Positions 15,601 through 24,687 of a stretch of 45,047 nucleotides of DNA are shown in pieces (the first letter of the stretch is position 1; each line of letters opens with the position of its first letter). This DNA comes from Bacteroidales bacterium. GTDB taxonomy: Bacteria > Bacteroidota > Bacteroidia > Bacteroidales > UBA7960. The position numbers were made by a program, and so were the translations under genes. Where the stretch lies: the NCBI GenBank assembly GCA_007129945.1, contig SKUN01000123.1, positions 1 through 45,047 on the forward strand, in the 5' to 3' direction. The notes beneath the pieces were generated by a model. That model ran no database searches. It worked only from the letters and a program-made list of their open reading frames with translations, and was not told where the DNA came from.

Positions 15601-18072
15601 ATGAATCCAAATATTAAAGTATCCCTTCGCCGGCTTGTCCGGGAAAAACAGTATTCCATTATCAATGTGGGAGGTCTGGCTATCAGTATGGCCGGTGCCT
15701 TACTGATTCTGCTTTTCCTGCAGTTTGAGTTGAGTTATGACAGATACCACCCTGAATACGAGCGCACATATCGTCTGGCCACCGATGCAGTGTCTTCGGG
15801 CGAAAGAGAAGTGCTGGCGATCAATTCATTCCCTGTCGCCCCATTGATGGCTTCCGGGTTTTCGGAAATAACCGATTATACCCGTGTTTTTCCTTTCAGT
15901 TTCTTTTTCCGGGAAGTGGTATACCGGTATGAAGACAGGAGTTTCTTTGAGGACGGCGTGTTTGCTGCCGATTCCACCTTTTTTGATTTCTTTCATTTTG
16001 AGTTCATCCACGGCCGGCCGGATAATGCACTCACTGAGCCGTTTTCCATTGTGCTTACCAGGGATATGGCGGAACGGTATTTCCAGGATGAAGATCCGCT
16101 GGGTAAGATGCTCAGGGTGGACGGATCAGGGAGTTTTCGGGTAACAGGGGTGATCGAAAACCCGCCTTTGAACAGTCATATGCAATTTGAAGGGTTGATA
16201 TCCATGTCATCCCTGAACCAACTCGGACCCCTTTTTGAGTCGGCATTGGGGCCCGGAGCATCTTTTGATCTGCTGGCGTACAACTTTAACAGCCGTACGG
16301 TCTGGGCCTACGTGAAAACCACTGAAGGATTTGACCCGGATCTTTTTATAGAAGATCATTGGGACACATTTTACGAGAATCATTTGTCGGAGGCCGAGTC
16401 CGGTATCGATTACAAAAGCAGCCTGCTTTTTCAGCCGATCCACACCATCCACCTGCAGTCTGATCTTCCCTATGAAATGGCAGCTGAAACCGGAACCATC
16501 AGTATGATGAGTCTGGAGGTGGCGGGCATTTTCTTTGCCATTGCCTTGTTCCTTCTGTTGATTGCCTCCATTAATTATACCAACCTGGCTATCAGCAGGT
16601 TTACCAGGAGAAGTAAAGAGGTTGGGGTGCGAAAAGTAATGGGGGCCGGTAAAGGGCAACTGGTCATGCAGTTCATGACGGAATCGGTCATTACCACAGT
16701 ACTGGCGCTGCTTTTGGCACTCGTGTTGGCAGAACTGGTCGTACCTTCGGTAAACAATATGCTGAATGTATCCATCACCACCAATATTGTCTCCAATCCC
16801 GCCGCTTTTCTGATCTTGCTGGGAATGGCCGTTTTTGTCGGATTGGTGGCCGGAGGGTATCCCTCCCTGTATTTTACGTCCTTTCCTCCCGTGAAAGTGT
16901 TGACCCATCGTTTCGTGCCGGGCCGTTCTGCCATGTCGCTGAAAAAAATGCTGATTGTGATCCAGTTTGTGATATCCATTTTCATGGTGATTGCCACTTT
17001 GGTGGTGAACGCACAGTTGCGCTATATCAATCAAAAGGACCTGGGTTATGACTACGAAAACGTCATGATTGTGGAAATGCAGGGCGAAAGGCAGTCTGCC
17101 AGGGCAGCTGACTTCCGGCAGCGCCTGCTGCGACAGCCCGGGGTTGTTGATGCCACTGTATCCAATTACTTTCCTTCTGTTACCACCATGCAGAACAATA
17201 TAAATATCAATCAGGATCAGGGGAGTGGTCTGGTTGCGTTGAATTTTGCCCAGACAGGACCTGAATTTCTGCAGTTTATGGGGATGGAAATGGCTGAAGG
17301 GCGATTTTTTGATCCGGAAAGCCATATTGACCTGGAAGAGAGCATTGTCATCAATGAGGCTGCCCTTCGCCAGATTGGCTGGGAGGAACCCCTTTCCCAC
17401 AGAATTCATGCGCACTACAGGATGGCAGATTGGACGGACGCCAGTCGCCGGGTGATCGGCGTGGTCAAAGATTTCCATTATGCCCCCCTCGGTGAGCCGA
17501 TTGAACCGATGGCCTTTTTTCCAATGGAGGAGCAGGGGAACTTTATGTTGATCAGGTTTTCCGGCGAAAATACCCCCGGAAATATTGCTTTAGTGAGAAA
17601 GGCGTGGAGTGAGTTTGCCCCTGACAACCCATTTACATATCGCTTCCTTGAAGAAGAGATTGGCGGCTTTTATGAATCACAAAAAGTGCTGAGCAGGTTT
17701 TTTGGATCATTTGCCCTGCTTTGTATCCTGATCTCTTTTTTGGGGGTTTATGGCCTGTCTGCGTATTCCGCGGAACAACGTACCCGTGAGATTGGCATCA
17801 GGAAGGTGCTGGGTGCCTCATTGCAAAACGTGTTGTTTATGCTGAACAAGGAATTTTCATGGTTGCTGGTGATTGCTTTTGCCATTGCTGCACCCCTTGC
17901 CTGGCATGCAATGGACAGATGGCTCGCCGGTTTTGCCCACAGCACTGACCTCACCGTATGGCCCTTTTTGCTGGCTGCAGTGGTGGCTTTCCTGGTCACT
18001 TTCATGGCTGTCGGCTATCATGCCTGGCGCAGCATGCGGCGTAATCCGGCAGAAACCCTCCAGTATGAATAA
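15601..18072 (+). CDS. FtsX/MacB-type ABC transporter permease
   Basis: This inner-membrane permease (823 aa) has the four-plus-four layout of duplicated MacB/FtsX proteins: membrane segment near residues 20-42, a MacB-like periplasmic domain, three membrane segments around 295-425 with the coupling motif RRSKEVGVRKVMGAG near 340, then a second copy starting near 450 and ending with EQRTREIGIRKVLGA near 730 and three last segments. Such proteins work with an ABC ATPase in mechanotransmission, lipoprotein transport or peptide export. No ATPase gene is nearby. The homologous gene at 41998 shares its architecture and a putative operator. The cargo is unknown. Confidence 0.92.
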   Translation: MNPNIKVSLRRLVREKQYSIINVGGLAISMAGALLILLFLQFELSYDRYHPEYERTYRLATDAVSSGEREVLAINSFPVAPLMASGFSEITDYTRVFPFSFFFREVVYRYEDRSFFEDGVFAADSTFFDFFHFEFIHGRPDNALTEPFSIVLTRDMAERYFQDEDPLGKMLRVDGSGSFRVTGVIENPPLNSHMQFEGLISMSSLNQLGPLFESALGPGASFDLLAYNFNSRTVWAYVKTTEGFDPDLFIEDHWDTFYENHLSEAESGIDYKSSLLFQPIHTIHLQSDLPYEMAAETGTISMMSLEVAGIFFAIALFLLLIASINYTNLAISRFTRRSKEVGVRKVMGAGKGQLVMQFMTESVITTVLALLLALVLAELVVPSVNNMLNVSITTNIVSNPAAFLILLGMAVFVGLVAGGYPSLYFTSFPPVKVLTHRFVPGRSAMSLKKMLIVIQFVISIFMVIATLVVNAQLRYINQKDLGYDYENVMIVEMQGERQSARAADFRQRLLRQPGVVDATVSNYFPSVTTMQNNININQDQGSGLVALNFAQTGPEFLQFMGMEMAEGRFFDPESHIDLEESIVINEAALRQIGWEEPLSHRIHAHYRMADWTDASRRVIGVVKDFHYAPLGEPIEPMAFFPMEEQGNFMLIRFSGENTPGNIALVRKAWSEFAPDNPFTYRFLEEEIGGFYESQKVLSRFFGSFALLCILISFLGVYGLSAYSAEQRTREIGIRKVLGASLQNVLFMLNKEFSWLLVIAFAIAAPLAWHAMDRWLAGFAHSTDLTVWPFLLAAVVAFLVTFMAVGYHAWRSMRRNPAETLQYE

Positions 18073-18075
18073 AAA

Positions 18076-18100
18076 AACGCCCCGCATAAAACGGGGCGTT
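18076..18100 (-). terminator. Terminator of the tRNA-Leu gene
   Basis: A perfect 9-bp stem AACGCCCCG / CGGGGCGTT with a 7-base loop is followed on the minus strand by a T run. It directly follows the tRNA 3' end and overlaps the tail of the convergent permease gene, which it may also serve in the other direction. Confidence 0.85.
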
Positions 18101-18102
18101 CC

Positions 18103-18189
18103 TGGTACCCGGGGTCGGGATCGAACCGACACGGTATTGCTACCATTGGTGTTTGAGACCAACGCGTCTACCAATTCCGCCACCCGGGC
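18103..18189 (-). tRNA. tRNA-Leu, anticodon CAA
   Basis: This 87-nt class II tRNA begins GCCCGGGTGGCGGAATTGG. It has anticodon stem TTGGT/ACCAA with loop CTCAAAC, giving anticodon CAA (reads UUG), a long variable arm as expected for leucine, the T arm GTCGG TTCGATC CCGAC, discriminator A and an encoded CCA end. Confidence 0.95.
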
Positions 18190-18212
18190 TCGGGTTGGGT
18201 ATTTGAAGACGG

Positions 18213-18243
18213 CAAATTTACGCAATTTGTTGAACCTGACAAA
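18213..18243 (-). promoter_or_regulatory. tRNA-Leu promoter
   Basis: On the minus strand TTTG (18240-18243), exactly 19 bases, then TAAATTTG (18213-18220), a full consensus match 24 bases upstream of the mature tRNA. Confidence 0.75.
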
Positions 18244-18293
18244 AAAATCCCAAATTACCACATAACGGGGATGTGTTGTGCGGTTATTATTCC

Positions 18294-18301
18294 TATTTTT
18301 G
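18294..18301 (+). promoter_or_regulatory. -7 box of prs
   Basis: TATTTTTG lies 39 bases before the prs ATG at 18340. A TTG is present only 15 bases upstream, shorter than usual. Because this box lies downstream of 18271, it argues against any start there. Confidence 0.45.
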
Positions 18302-18339
18302 TCAGCATAAAGCGTATTTCTCACCAAAAATTTCAGCTC

Positions 18340-19284
18340 ATGGCTTCTGTGGTAAAAATATTCTCCGGCTCCAAATCTCGTTTACTGGCGGAAAGAATTG
18401 CCGAGAATTATGGCAAACCACTGGGTAAAGAGATGGTGCAGCGGTTCGCCGACGGAGAATTTCAGCCATCCTACGAAGAAACTTTACGGGGAAATGATGT
18501 GTTTATCATTCAAAGTACCATCCCCCCGTCTGACAACCTGATGGAGTTGTTGCTGATGATTGATGCCGCCAGGCGCGCATCGGCCAAACAGGTCGTAGCG
18601 GTGATCCCTTATTTTGGATTTGCCAGGCAGGACCGCAAGGATAAGCCGCGTGTTTCCATCGGAGCCAAGCTCATTGCCAATTTGCTGGTTGCTGCCGGGG
18701 TGAACCGCATCATTACCATGGATCTGCATGCCGATCAGATACAGGGATTCTTTGATGTGCCTGTAGATCACATGTACGCTTCTGCCATATTTGTTCCGTA
18801 CCTGAAAAAACTCAATCTTTCCAACCTGGTGATGGCTTCACCGGATACCGGGGGTACCCGTCGTGCCGGAGCCTATGCCAAATTCCTCAACAGTGAACTG
18901 GTTATCTGCTATAAACAACGGGAAAAAGCCAATGAGGTGGAGCGGATGACCCTGATCGGGGATGTGAAGGGCCGCGATGTGGTGCTGGTGGACGACATCA
19001 TCGACACGGCAGGTTCCATTACCAAAGCCGGTGCCATGATGCTGGAAAAGGGGGCAAACAGCGTTCGTGCCATATGTACCCACGCTGTGTTCAGTGATAA
19101 AGCATATGACCGTATCGCCAACAGTGTTTTTGAAGAAGTGATTGTTTCAGATACCATTCCGCAAAGCAGGGAATGCCCCAAAGTTACGGTGCTCTCTTCT
19201 GCACAGCTCTTTGCAGATGTGATTCAGCGGGTGCATAACCACGAATCGATCAGCTCCCATTTTGAGTTTTCCACCATTTTGTAA
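18340..19284 (+). CDS. prs: Ribose-phosphate pyrophosphokinase
   Basis: The enzyme makes PRPP from ribose 5-phosphate and ATP, feeding purine, pyrimidine, NAD, His and Trp synthesis. The ATG at 18340 (MASVVKIFSGSKSRLLAERIA) gives 314 aa, the normal family length. An in-frame extension back to 18271 overlaps the promoter and is rejected. The PRPP loop DDIIDTAGS and the DLHADQIQGFF segment with the flexible RQDRKDKPR loop are all present. It precedes rplY by 115 bases. Confidence 0.96.
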   Translation: MASVVKIFSGSKSRLLAERIAENYGKPLGKEMVQRFADGEFQPSYEETLRGNDVFIIQSTIPPSDNLMELLLMIDAARRASAKQVVAVIPYFGFARQDRKDKPRVSIGAKLIANLLVAAGVNRIITMDLHADQIQGFFDVPVDHMYASAIFVPYLKKLNLSNLVMASPDTGGTRRAGAYAKFLNSELVICYKQREKANEVERMTLIGDVKGRDVVLVDDIIDTAGSITKAGAMMLEKGANSVRAICTHAVFSDKAYDRIANSVFEEVIVSDTIPQSRECPKVTVLSSAQLFADVIQRVHNHESISSHFEFSTIL

Positions 19285-19301
19285 AGCCCTGCCTTCCTAA
19301 T

Positions 19302-19334
19302 TTTTTGCCGGCTTTGTTTAATTCATTATCTTTG
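19302..19334 (+). promoter_or_regulatory. rplY promoter
   Basis: TTTTTG (19302-19307), 19 bases and TATCTTTG (19327-19334) form a full consensus promoter 65 bases upstream of the rplY ATG. Confidence 0.7.
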
Positions 19335-19399
19335 CGGTCTGTTTTTTAAGGGTGACAGAGATTAACCCTTTCATTATCAAAAATTTAATCCGTAAACAA

Positions 19400-20059
19400 A
19401 TGAAAAAAGTATCTGTTAGCGGTTCTCCGCGCGAGGACGTAGGGAAAAAAGATGCGAAGCGTTTACGCAGGGAAGGCAATGTGCCTTGCGTTGTTTACGG
19501 GGGAAAAGAGCAAATCCAATTCTTTGCTTCAGAAAAGAGTTTCAAGGATATTGTGTATACCCCCGATGCCTGCATCGTTCAACTTGATATAGACGGAAAA
19601 AAAATGGAGGCGGTATTGCAGGATATTCAGTTTCATCCTGTAACTGAAAAGATCCTCCATGCTGATTTCCTGGAAGTATTCTCCGACAAACCGGTTAAAA
19701 TGGCCATCCCGATCAATGTGGTCGGTGACAGCCCCGGGGTTATTGCCGGCGGAAAACTCCTTACCAAACGCAGGCGCCTGGATGTCATGGCCCTGCCCGA
19801 CAAATTGCCGGCAGAGATCGACATCGATATTTCCTCCCTGGACATTGGTGACTCTGTAACCGTAGGCAACCTGGAGCTTGAGGATGTCGACTTCCTTGAT
19901 CCTGAAAATTCTGTGGTGGTCATGGTGAAATCTGCCAGGGCAGCTATGATGGCACCAGTTGAGCCTGAAGAAGAAGAGGGTGAAGGTGAAGAGGGTGAAG
20001 AAGGCGAAGAAGGCGAAGGAGAAGAAGGCGAAGAAGGAGAAGGTGGAAAAGAGGAATAA
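19400..20059 (+). CDS. rplY: 50S ribosomal protein L25 (general stress protein Ctc type)
   Basis: L25 binds 5S rRNA. The ATG at 19400 (MKKVSVSGSPREDVGKKDAKRLRREGNVP) gives 219 aa: the L25 beta-barrel at about residues 1-95 and the C-terminal TL5/Ctc domain at 100-190. The frame extends back to 19352 but would cross the leader behind the promoter. The end is a low-complexity Glu/Gly tail of about 30 residues made of repeated GEE/GEEGE units, longer than in many relatives. It is followed by a terminator and pth, a usual neighbour of this gene. Confidence 0.95.
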   Translation: MKKVSVSGSPREDVGKKDAKRLRREGNVPCVVYGGKEQIQFFASEKSFKDIVYTPDACIVQLDIDGKKMEAVLQDIQFHPVTEKILHADFLEVFSDKPVKMAIPINVVGDSPGVIAGGKLLTKRRRLDVMALPDKLPAEIDIDISSLDIGDSVTVGNLELEDVDFLDPENSVVVMVKSARAAMMAPVEPEEEEGEGEEGEEGEEGEGEEGEEGEGGKEE

Positions 20060-20090
20060 GCCGTTTTAAAATAAATACGGTTTCCCGCTT

Positions 20091-20122
20091 AAGGCATAAG
20101 GCCATCACAGGTCTTATGCCTT
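20091..20122 (+). terminator. Terminator after rplY
   Basis: A perfect 10-bp stem AAGGCATAAG / CTTATGCCTT with a 12-base loop is followed by ATTTGTTTATTTTT. It lies 31 bases after the rplY stop. Confidence 0.75.
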
Positions 20123-20150
20123 ATTTGTTTATTTTTGAAAAAAAGTTTCG

Positions 20151-20720
20151 ATGAAGTACCTGGTTGCCGGACTTGGAAATATTGGCCCTGAATATGAACG
20201 CACCCGACATAATATCGGGTTTATGGTGGTTGACAGGTTGGCGGAAAAGCGTGAAGTGATTTTTTCTCCGGCCCGCTATGGAGACATGGCCTCTTTTCGC
20301 CACAAGGGGCGCAGTTTTTTTATGCTGAAACCATCCACGTTTATGAATCGCAGCGGCCGGCCGGTGCTCTACTGGATGAACAAGGAAAAAATTCCACTGG
20401 AAAACCTGCTGGTGATCACCGATGATGTGGCCCTGCCAACGGGAACACTCAGGCTTCGCCCCAAAGGCGGCCCCGGGGGTCATAACGGGCTGTCGGACAT
20501 TATCGATTCCCTGGGAACAAGCAACTTTGCCCGGTTGCGTTTCGGTATTGGAGATGATTACCCGAGGGGTTTTCAGTCTCAATACGTTTTGGGCAAGTGG
20601 ACACCTGAGGAAATGGAGCTGGTCGGCCCGAAGATTGAGACCTGCTGTGAAATGGTGCTCAGTTTCGGGTTGCAGGGTGTGGCGCGGACCATGAACGAAT
20701 TTAACCGCCGTGTTGAGTGA
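20151..20720 (+). CDS. pth: Peptidyl-tRNA hydrolase
   Basis: Pth releases peptides from stalled peptidyl-tRNA. The 189-aa protein (MKYLVAGLGNIGPEYERTRHN) has catalytic His20, the substrate-binding Asn in KPSTFMNRSG, Asp in VITDDVALP and the GGPGGHNGL loop. It is full length. The TATTTTTG at 20135-20142 just before the ATG may supply a -7 box, but no -33 element is seen and it would leave a very short leader. Confidence 0.96.
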   Translation: MKYLVAGLGNIGPEYERTRHNIGFMVVDRLAEKREVIFSPARYGDMASFRHKGRSFFMLKPSTFMNRSGRPVLYWMNKEKIPLENLLVITDDVALPTGTLRLRPKGGPGGHNGLSDIIDSLGTSNFARLRFGIGDDYPRGFQSQYVLGKWTPEEMELVGPKIETCCEMVLSFGLQGVARTMNEFNRRVE

Positions 20721-20803
20721 TTGCCGTGTTGAGCGATCCCCAGAGCAAACCTTATGGGTTATACTTTATGTGGTGCTGACCGGGATGTGGTGATGACCGG
20801 GCC
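20707..20803. repeat. Two short tandem duplications downstream of pth
   Basis: GCCGTGTTGAGTGATT (20707-20722) is followed by GCCGTGTTGAGCGATC (20723-20738), and GTGGTGCTGACCGGGAT (20770-20786) by GTGGTGATGACCGGGCC (20787-20803). The first pair spans the pth stop codon. The 115-bp space between the convergent pth and pnuC genes has no obvious terminator. Confidence 0.8.
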
Positions 20804-20835
20804 AGAACAATGGTTGAGGCCGTGTAACCCGGATC

Positions 20836-21525
20836 TTATTCTTCCTTTGTCGGCTGAACAGGAATGATGTCATCAATGAATTTTTGCTCCCGGGCACGTC
20901 CTTCATTGTACATTTTAATCCATTGAAGCAGGCCTAAAACCGCCAGTACCAGGAATATGGAAAACTGGAAGCTCGTAAAAACCAGTCCTTTGACAAAATA
21001 AAGGGGAACAGATATGATGTTCCCGGCGATCCAGTAGATCCAGTTCTCAATTCTTTTCCGGGCCATATACCACATACCGATCAGGAAAATGGCCGTGGTG
21101 AAAGAATCCACGTAAGGAATGTATGAATTCATGTACTCCGGATCGTCCTGTTTGAAAACGTACAGAAGTGCGAAAATAATCACATACAGCACAGGGATAA
21201 GGGCCAGCCCGATTATCTGCTCCTTTTTGGTGTTCCAGCGTATCGGAATATGTCGTTTCTGTTCATCTTTCCGGGTCCATACATACCAGCCGTATACACT
21301 CATGCTTGCATAAAACAGGTTGATCCCCATGTCGGCATACAGCTGAATGTTGAAGCAGATATAAATATAAATAACGGTACTGATTATCCCGGTGGGATAG
21401 ACAAGCAGGTTGGCCTGCCTGGCAAACCATACACTTATTATGCCGAAAGCCACTGCTACCAGCTCCAGCCAGGTGGTGGCCATAATATTTGCGTAAAAAA
21501 CTTCGAAGAATGTCTGAGCCAGCAT
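20836..21525 (-). CDS. pnuC: PnuC-family nicotinamide riboside/mononucleotide transporter
   Basis: PnuC carries NAD precursors, most often nicotinamide riboside, across the inner membrane by facilitated diffusion. The ATG at 21525 (MLAQTFFEVFYANIMATTWLE) gives 229 aa. A longer frame from a TTG at 21573 is rejected because that codon is part of the -7 box. About seven hydrophobic segments are seen, with the conserved LYADMGINLFYASMSVYGWYVW (late in the first half) and the later YWIAGNIISVPLYFVKG segment. No NadR kinase or TPP riboswitch is nearby; some Bacteroidetes PnuC paralogues carry thiamine, so the substrate stays open. Confidence 0.9.
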   Translation of the reverse strand: MLAQTFFEVFYANIMATTWLELVAVAFGIISVWFARQANLLVYPTGIISTVIYIYICFNIQLYADMGINLFYASMSVYGWYVWTRKDEQKRHIPIRWNTKKEQIIGLALIPVLYVIIFALLYVFKQDDPEYMNSYIPYVDSFTTAIFLIGMWYMARKRIENWIYWIAGNIISVPLYFVKGLVFTSFQFSIFLVLAVLGLLQWIKMYNEGRAREQKFIDDIIPVQPTKEE

Positions 21526-21570
21526 GATATATGGATATTCGGCAGATATTGCGGATTGAAAAACAAGGGG

Positions 21571-21578
21571 CAAATATA
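21571..21578 (-). promoter_or_regulatory. -7 box of pnuC
   Basis: TATATTTG on the minus strand, 45 bases upstream of the ATG at 21525. No good -33 TTG is seen. Confidence 0.5.
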
Positions 21579-21671
21579 AGGAAAATGCGTATTTATTTTA
21601 TAGTTTTGAAGTAGCCCGAACCTATTTTGCAGCTTTATTCCTGTAAATGGCGGGATTCTGAGAAAAACTCG

Positions 21672-21679
21672 TATTTTTG
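21672..21679 (+). promoter_or_regulatory. -7 box of the four-gene signalling operon
   Basis: TATTTTTG lies 41 bases before the GTG at 21721. The -33 element is not evident. Confidence 0.4.
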
Positions 21680-21720
21680 TTTTTCAGGCATTGCTTTCAA
21701 ACGCGCAATAATATACCGTA

Positions 21721-23592
21721 GTGAACAGTCTGGCTTCGTCTTTATTCAAGCAGCGTCACAATGGGGCTGAAGAGATTGATCTCAACCCTTTTACCCTTGC
21801 GTTCCGCGATGGCCGGGAACCGGAGTTTTTAAACAACTACTTCAAAGATTCCCTTTTACAATTCCGGACTGCTTTTCTGCTCCTGATTTTATTGTATGGT
21901 GGTTTCGGGTTTCTTGATTCCATTATTGTTCCCGAGCTGAAGCAGTATTTCTACCTGATACGATTCGGGATAGTGATTCCTGTCTTCTTATCGGTATTTA
22001 TACTTTCCTTTTTTCCGTTTTTCCAAAAATACTGGCAGTCCCTGCTGCTGATCTCCTTTGTTATAGCCGGAACCGGAATTACCCTCATGCTGGTCGCGGA
22101 ACCGGAGAACTACGCATATTATGGCGGGATGATGCTGATTTTTTCCGCCGGATACTTTTTTATTAAATTGCGGTTTTTTTATGCCACCATCGCCGGTTGG
22201 CTGACCGTGATCGTTTACAACATCGGGGCCATATTTTTTTCAGGCTCCGATATGGAACTGATCCTCAACAACAATTTTTTTTACGTGGCTGCCAACCTGA
22301 TCGGAATGTTTGCCGCCTACAATATTGAATATTTTGCCAGGCGTGACTTTTACCTTAACCAGGAGCTGGATGAACGCAAAGCTGAAGTGGAGCATGCCAA
22401 CCAGACCCTCGAGAAAAAAGTGCAGGAGCGTACTGCCCAGTTGCGGAAAGCCAAAGAGCAGGCAGAGCAGTCCGATAAACTGAAGTCTGCTTTCCTGGCC
22501 AATATGAGTCACGAAATCCGTACACCCATGAACGGGATTCTCGGTTTTTCACAACTGCTGCTGGAAGCGGAAAATGAAGAGGAGCGGAAGGAGTTTGTGG
22601 AAATCATCAATAAAAACGGGATGCATCTTTTGTCCCTGATCAATGATATTATTGATCTTTCGAAGATAGAGGTGGGGATGCTCAATATTCAGAACAGTGA
22701 ATTCTCCCTGAATCACCTCATCGAGGAGGCCAGTGTACTGTTTCGCAACAACAGCAAGGTGCAGGAAGGGAAGATTAAGCTGAATATCTATAAAAGCCTG
22801 GAGGAAGGGGATGATGTAATTATTGCCGACCGTACCCGGCTGAAACAGATATTCATCAACTTGATAAGCAACGCCTTTAAGTTCACCAATAAAGGGATGG
22901 TTGAGGTGGGTTATGTGTTGCGAACCCACAGTCTGTTGTGTTACGTGAAAGATACCGGTGTGGGGATCAAGGAAGAGGACCAGGAAGATATATTCAACCG
23001 GTTTATGCAGGCAAACCTTACCCATCGCCCCGAATTTGAAGGTGCCGGGTTGGGGTTGGCCATATCAGAAGCATTTGTGCAACTTATGGGAGGAAAAATA
23101 TGGGTAGATAGTACTCCCGGAGAGGGGTCCACATTCAATTTTACCATCCCGTTTCAACAGGGAACCCAGCCGTTATTTAAATATTTAAAAGTAGATAATA
23201 CCACCATGGATACCAACTGGAACAATAAAGTAATACTTGTGGCAGAAGACGTGTCAACCAACTATCTGTTGATTAAAACCGCACTGAAAAAGACCAATGT
23301 GGGTCTGGTGTGGGCGAAAAACGGGCAGGAAGCTGTGGATGAATGCAGAAAAGATCAGCAAATAGACCTGGTCTTAATGGATGTGCGAATGCCCGTAATG
23401 GATGGTTATGAAGCGACCCGGCAAATCAAAAAGATGCGACCCGGCTTGCCCGTGATCACCCAGACATCCTATGCCATGGATGGTGATCGCGAAGAAAGTA
23501 TCAGGGCGGGATGTGATGATTATATTTCCAAGCCTTTTGAGATAAAGGACTTGATGGAGATGATTGCCAGGCATTTTCATTTAGAAAAATAA
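21721..23592 (+). CDS. Membrane hybrid histidine kinase/response regulator (PhcS-like position)
   Basis: This 623-aa protein starts at a GTG (MNSLASSLFKQRHNGAEEIDL); no other start lies near. The N-terminus holds about six membrane helices (residues 50-200) without a known extracellular domain. A coiled coil (205-250) leads to HisKA with His264 in LANMSHEIRTPMNG, an ATPase domain (N box NLISNAFKFTN, DTGVGIKEED, GAGLGLAISEAFV) and a C-terminal receiver with Asp510 in the acidic pocket and phosphorylation site Asp554. A six-helix sensor without a periplasmic domain is typical of kinases for hydrophobic signals such as PhcS, LqsS and CqsS. It is first of four genes spaced 4, 11 and 11 bp apart. 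The ligand is inferred only. Confidence 0.93.
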   Translation: MNSLASSLFKQRHNGAEEIDLNPFTLAFRDGREPEFLNNYFKDSLLQFRTAFLLLILLYGGFGFLDSIIVPELKQYFYLIRFGIVIPVFLSVFILSFFPFFQKYWQSLLLISFVIAGTGITLMLVAEPENYAYYGGMMLIFSAGYFFIKLRFFYATIAGWLTVIVYNIGAIFFSGSDMELILNNNFFYVAANLIGMFAAYNIEYFARRDFYLNQELDERKAEVEHANQTLEKKVQERTAQLRKAKEQAEQSDKLKSAFLANMSHEIRTPMNGILGFSQLLLEAENEEERKEFVEIINKNGMHLLSLINDIIDLSKIEVGMLNIQNSEFSLNHLIEEASVLFRNNSKVQEGKIKLNIYKSLEEGDDVIIADRTRLKQIFINLISNAFKFTNKGMVEVGYVLRTHSLLCYVKDTGVGIKEEDQEDIFNRFMQANLTHRPEFEGAGLGLAISEAFVQLMGGKIWVDSTPGEGSTFNFTIPFQQGTQPLFKYLKVDNTTMDTNWNNKVILVAEDVSTNYLLIKTALKKTNVGLVWAKNGQEAVDECRKDQQIDLVLMDVRMPVMDGYEATRQIKKMRPGLPVITQTSYAMDGDREESIRAGCDDYISKPFEIKDLMEMIARHFHLEK

Positions 23593-23596
23593 AAGA

Positions 23597-24676
23597 ATGG
23601 CCAGCATTGACCCCCATAAGGATGCGCACCTGCCACACAATATCTCTTTGTTGTTCGTAGAGGATAATGAGTCGGTGCGAAACCTATATCAGAAAAGGTT
23701 GAAAAATCGCACAGAGCAGTTTTTTGTTGCCGAGAACGGGCAGGAGGGCCTTGAAATCTTCCGGGAGCACTGTCCTGACCTGATTATCACAGATATCAGC
23801 ATGCCGATCATGAACGGCCTGGAAATGATCCGGGAGATCAGAAAGCAATCTTCCGATGTCCAGGTAATGGTAATGTCGGCTTACAGCATTAAGGAGTACT
23901 TTCTGGAGGCCATTAATCTTGGGGTGAACGGTTACCTGATAAAACCGGTAAATCCAGTTAAACTTTATGCGCTCATTGATGAAATGGCCGGAAATATTCT
24001 GCTGAAAAAGTCACTGGCAGAAAAAGAGATCAAGCGGCGCGTGGCTGAAAAGAATCTGAAAAGGTCACTGGACGAAAAGGAGGTGTTGCTCAAAGAGGTT
24101 CACCACAGGGTGAAAAACAATATGCAGATCATATCCAGCATACTGAAAATGCAGGAGCGTCTCGTAGATGATACAAAGTTACAGACTGTACTGGCTGAAA
24201 GCCGCAACCGCATCCGTTCGATGGCCCTGGTGCACGAGAACCTGTACCAGAACGAGAACCTGGCCAATATCCAGTTTCACAATTATGTGAAAAGCCTGGC
24301 GGGTAACCTGGTCAGGACTTATTCCGATATGCAGCACAAAGTGAAGATCCATTATGATGTGGAAGATGTTTTTCTTCCGCTTGACATCGGGATACCCTGT
24401 GGGTTGGTTATCAATGAATTGATATCCAATTCTTTTAAACATGCTTTTGTGGGAAAGGAGCAGGGTACGGTCAGGATTGTGCTGCATCGCACAGACAATA
24501 AAATGTTTAAGCTGCAGGTAACGGATGATGGGGTAGGAATGGATCCGGATTTCAAAGTGGAAAAGTCCCGGTCATTGGGTATGCGTATTGTCTATAAGCT
24601 GGTGCAGCAGATCGACGGAGAACTGGACTACGATTTTTCGCAGGGAACGAGTTATTCAATTCAATTTAAAATTTAA
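23597..24676 (+). CDS. Response regulator with HisKA_2-type histidine kinase output (PhcR-like)
   Basis: In this 359-aa protein an N-terminal receiver (residues 15-130; acidic Glu22-Asp23, Asp66, Lys116) is joined through a charged coiled coil (135-165) to a HisKA_2 dimerisation helix. His170 lies in LLKEVHHRVKNNMQIIS. A HATPase domain follows (NELISNSFKHAF, DDGVGMDPDF, SLGMRIVYKLVQQIDG). No membrane segment is present, so it is a soluble kinase switched by its own receiver. This is the same domain order as PhcR of Ralstonia. It is 4 bp from the upstream hybrid kinase, a likely phosphodonor through its receiver, and 11 bp from the LytTR regulator. Confidence 0.92.
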   Translation: MASIDPHKDAHLPHNISLLFVEDNESVRNLYQKRLKNRTEQFFVAENGQEGLEIFREHCPDLIITDISMPIMNGLEMIREIRKQSSDVQVMVMSAYSIKEYFLEAINLGVNGYLIKPVNPVKLYALIDEMAGNILLKKSLAEKEIKRRVAEKNLKRSLDEKEVLLKEVHHRVKNNMQIISSILKMQERLVDDTKLQTVLAESRNRIRSMALVHENLYQNENLANIQFHNYVKSLAGNLVRTYSDMQHKVKIHYDVEDVFLPLDIGIPCGLVINELISNSFKHAFVGKEQGTVRIVLHRTDNKMFKLQVTDDGVGMDPDFKVEKSRSLGMRIVYKLVQQIDGELDYDFSQGTSYSIQFKI

Positions 24677-24687
24677 TCGTTGCAATC

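Noticed and set aside
16207-17478. A 423-aa minus-strand frame inside the first permease
   Set aside because: It is His/Gln-rich and lies wholly within a clear permease frame on the other strand, as an antisense shadow does.
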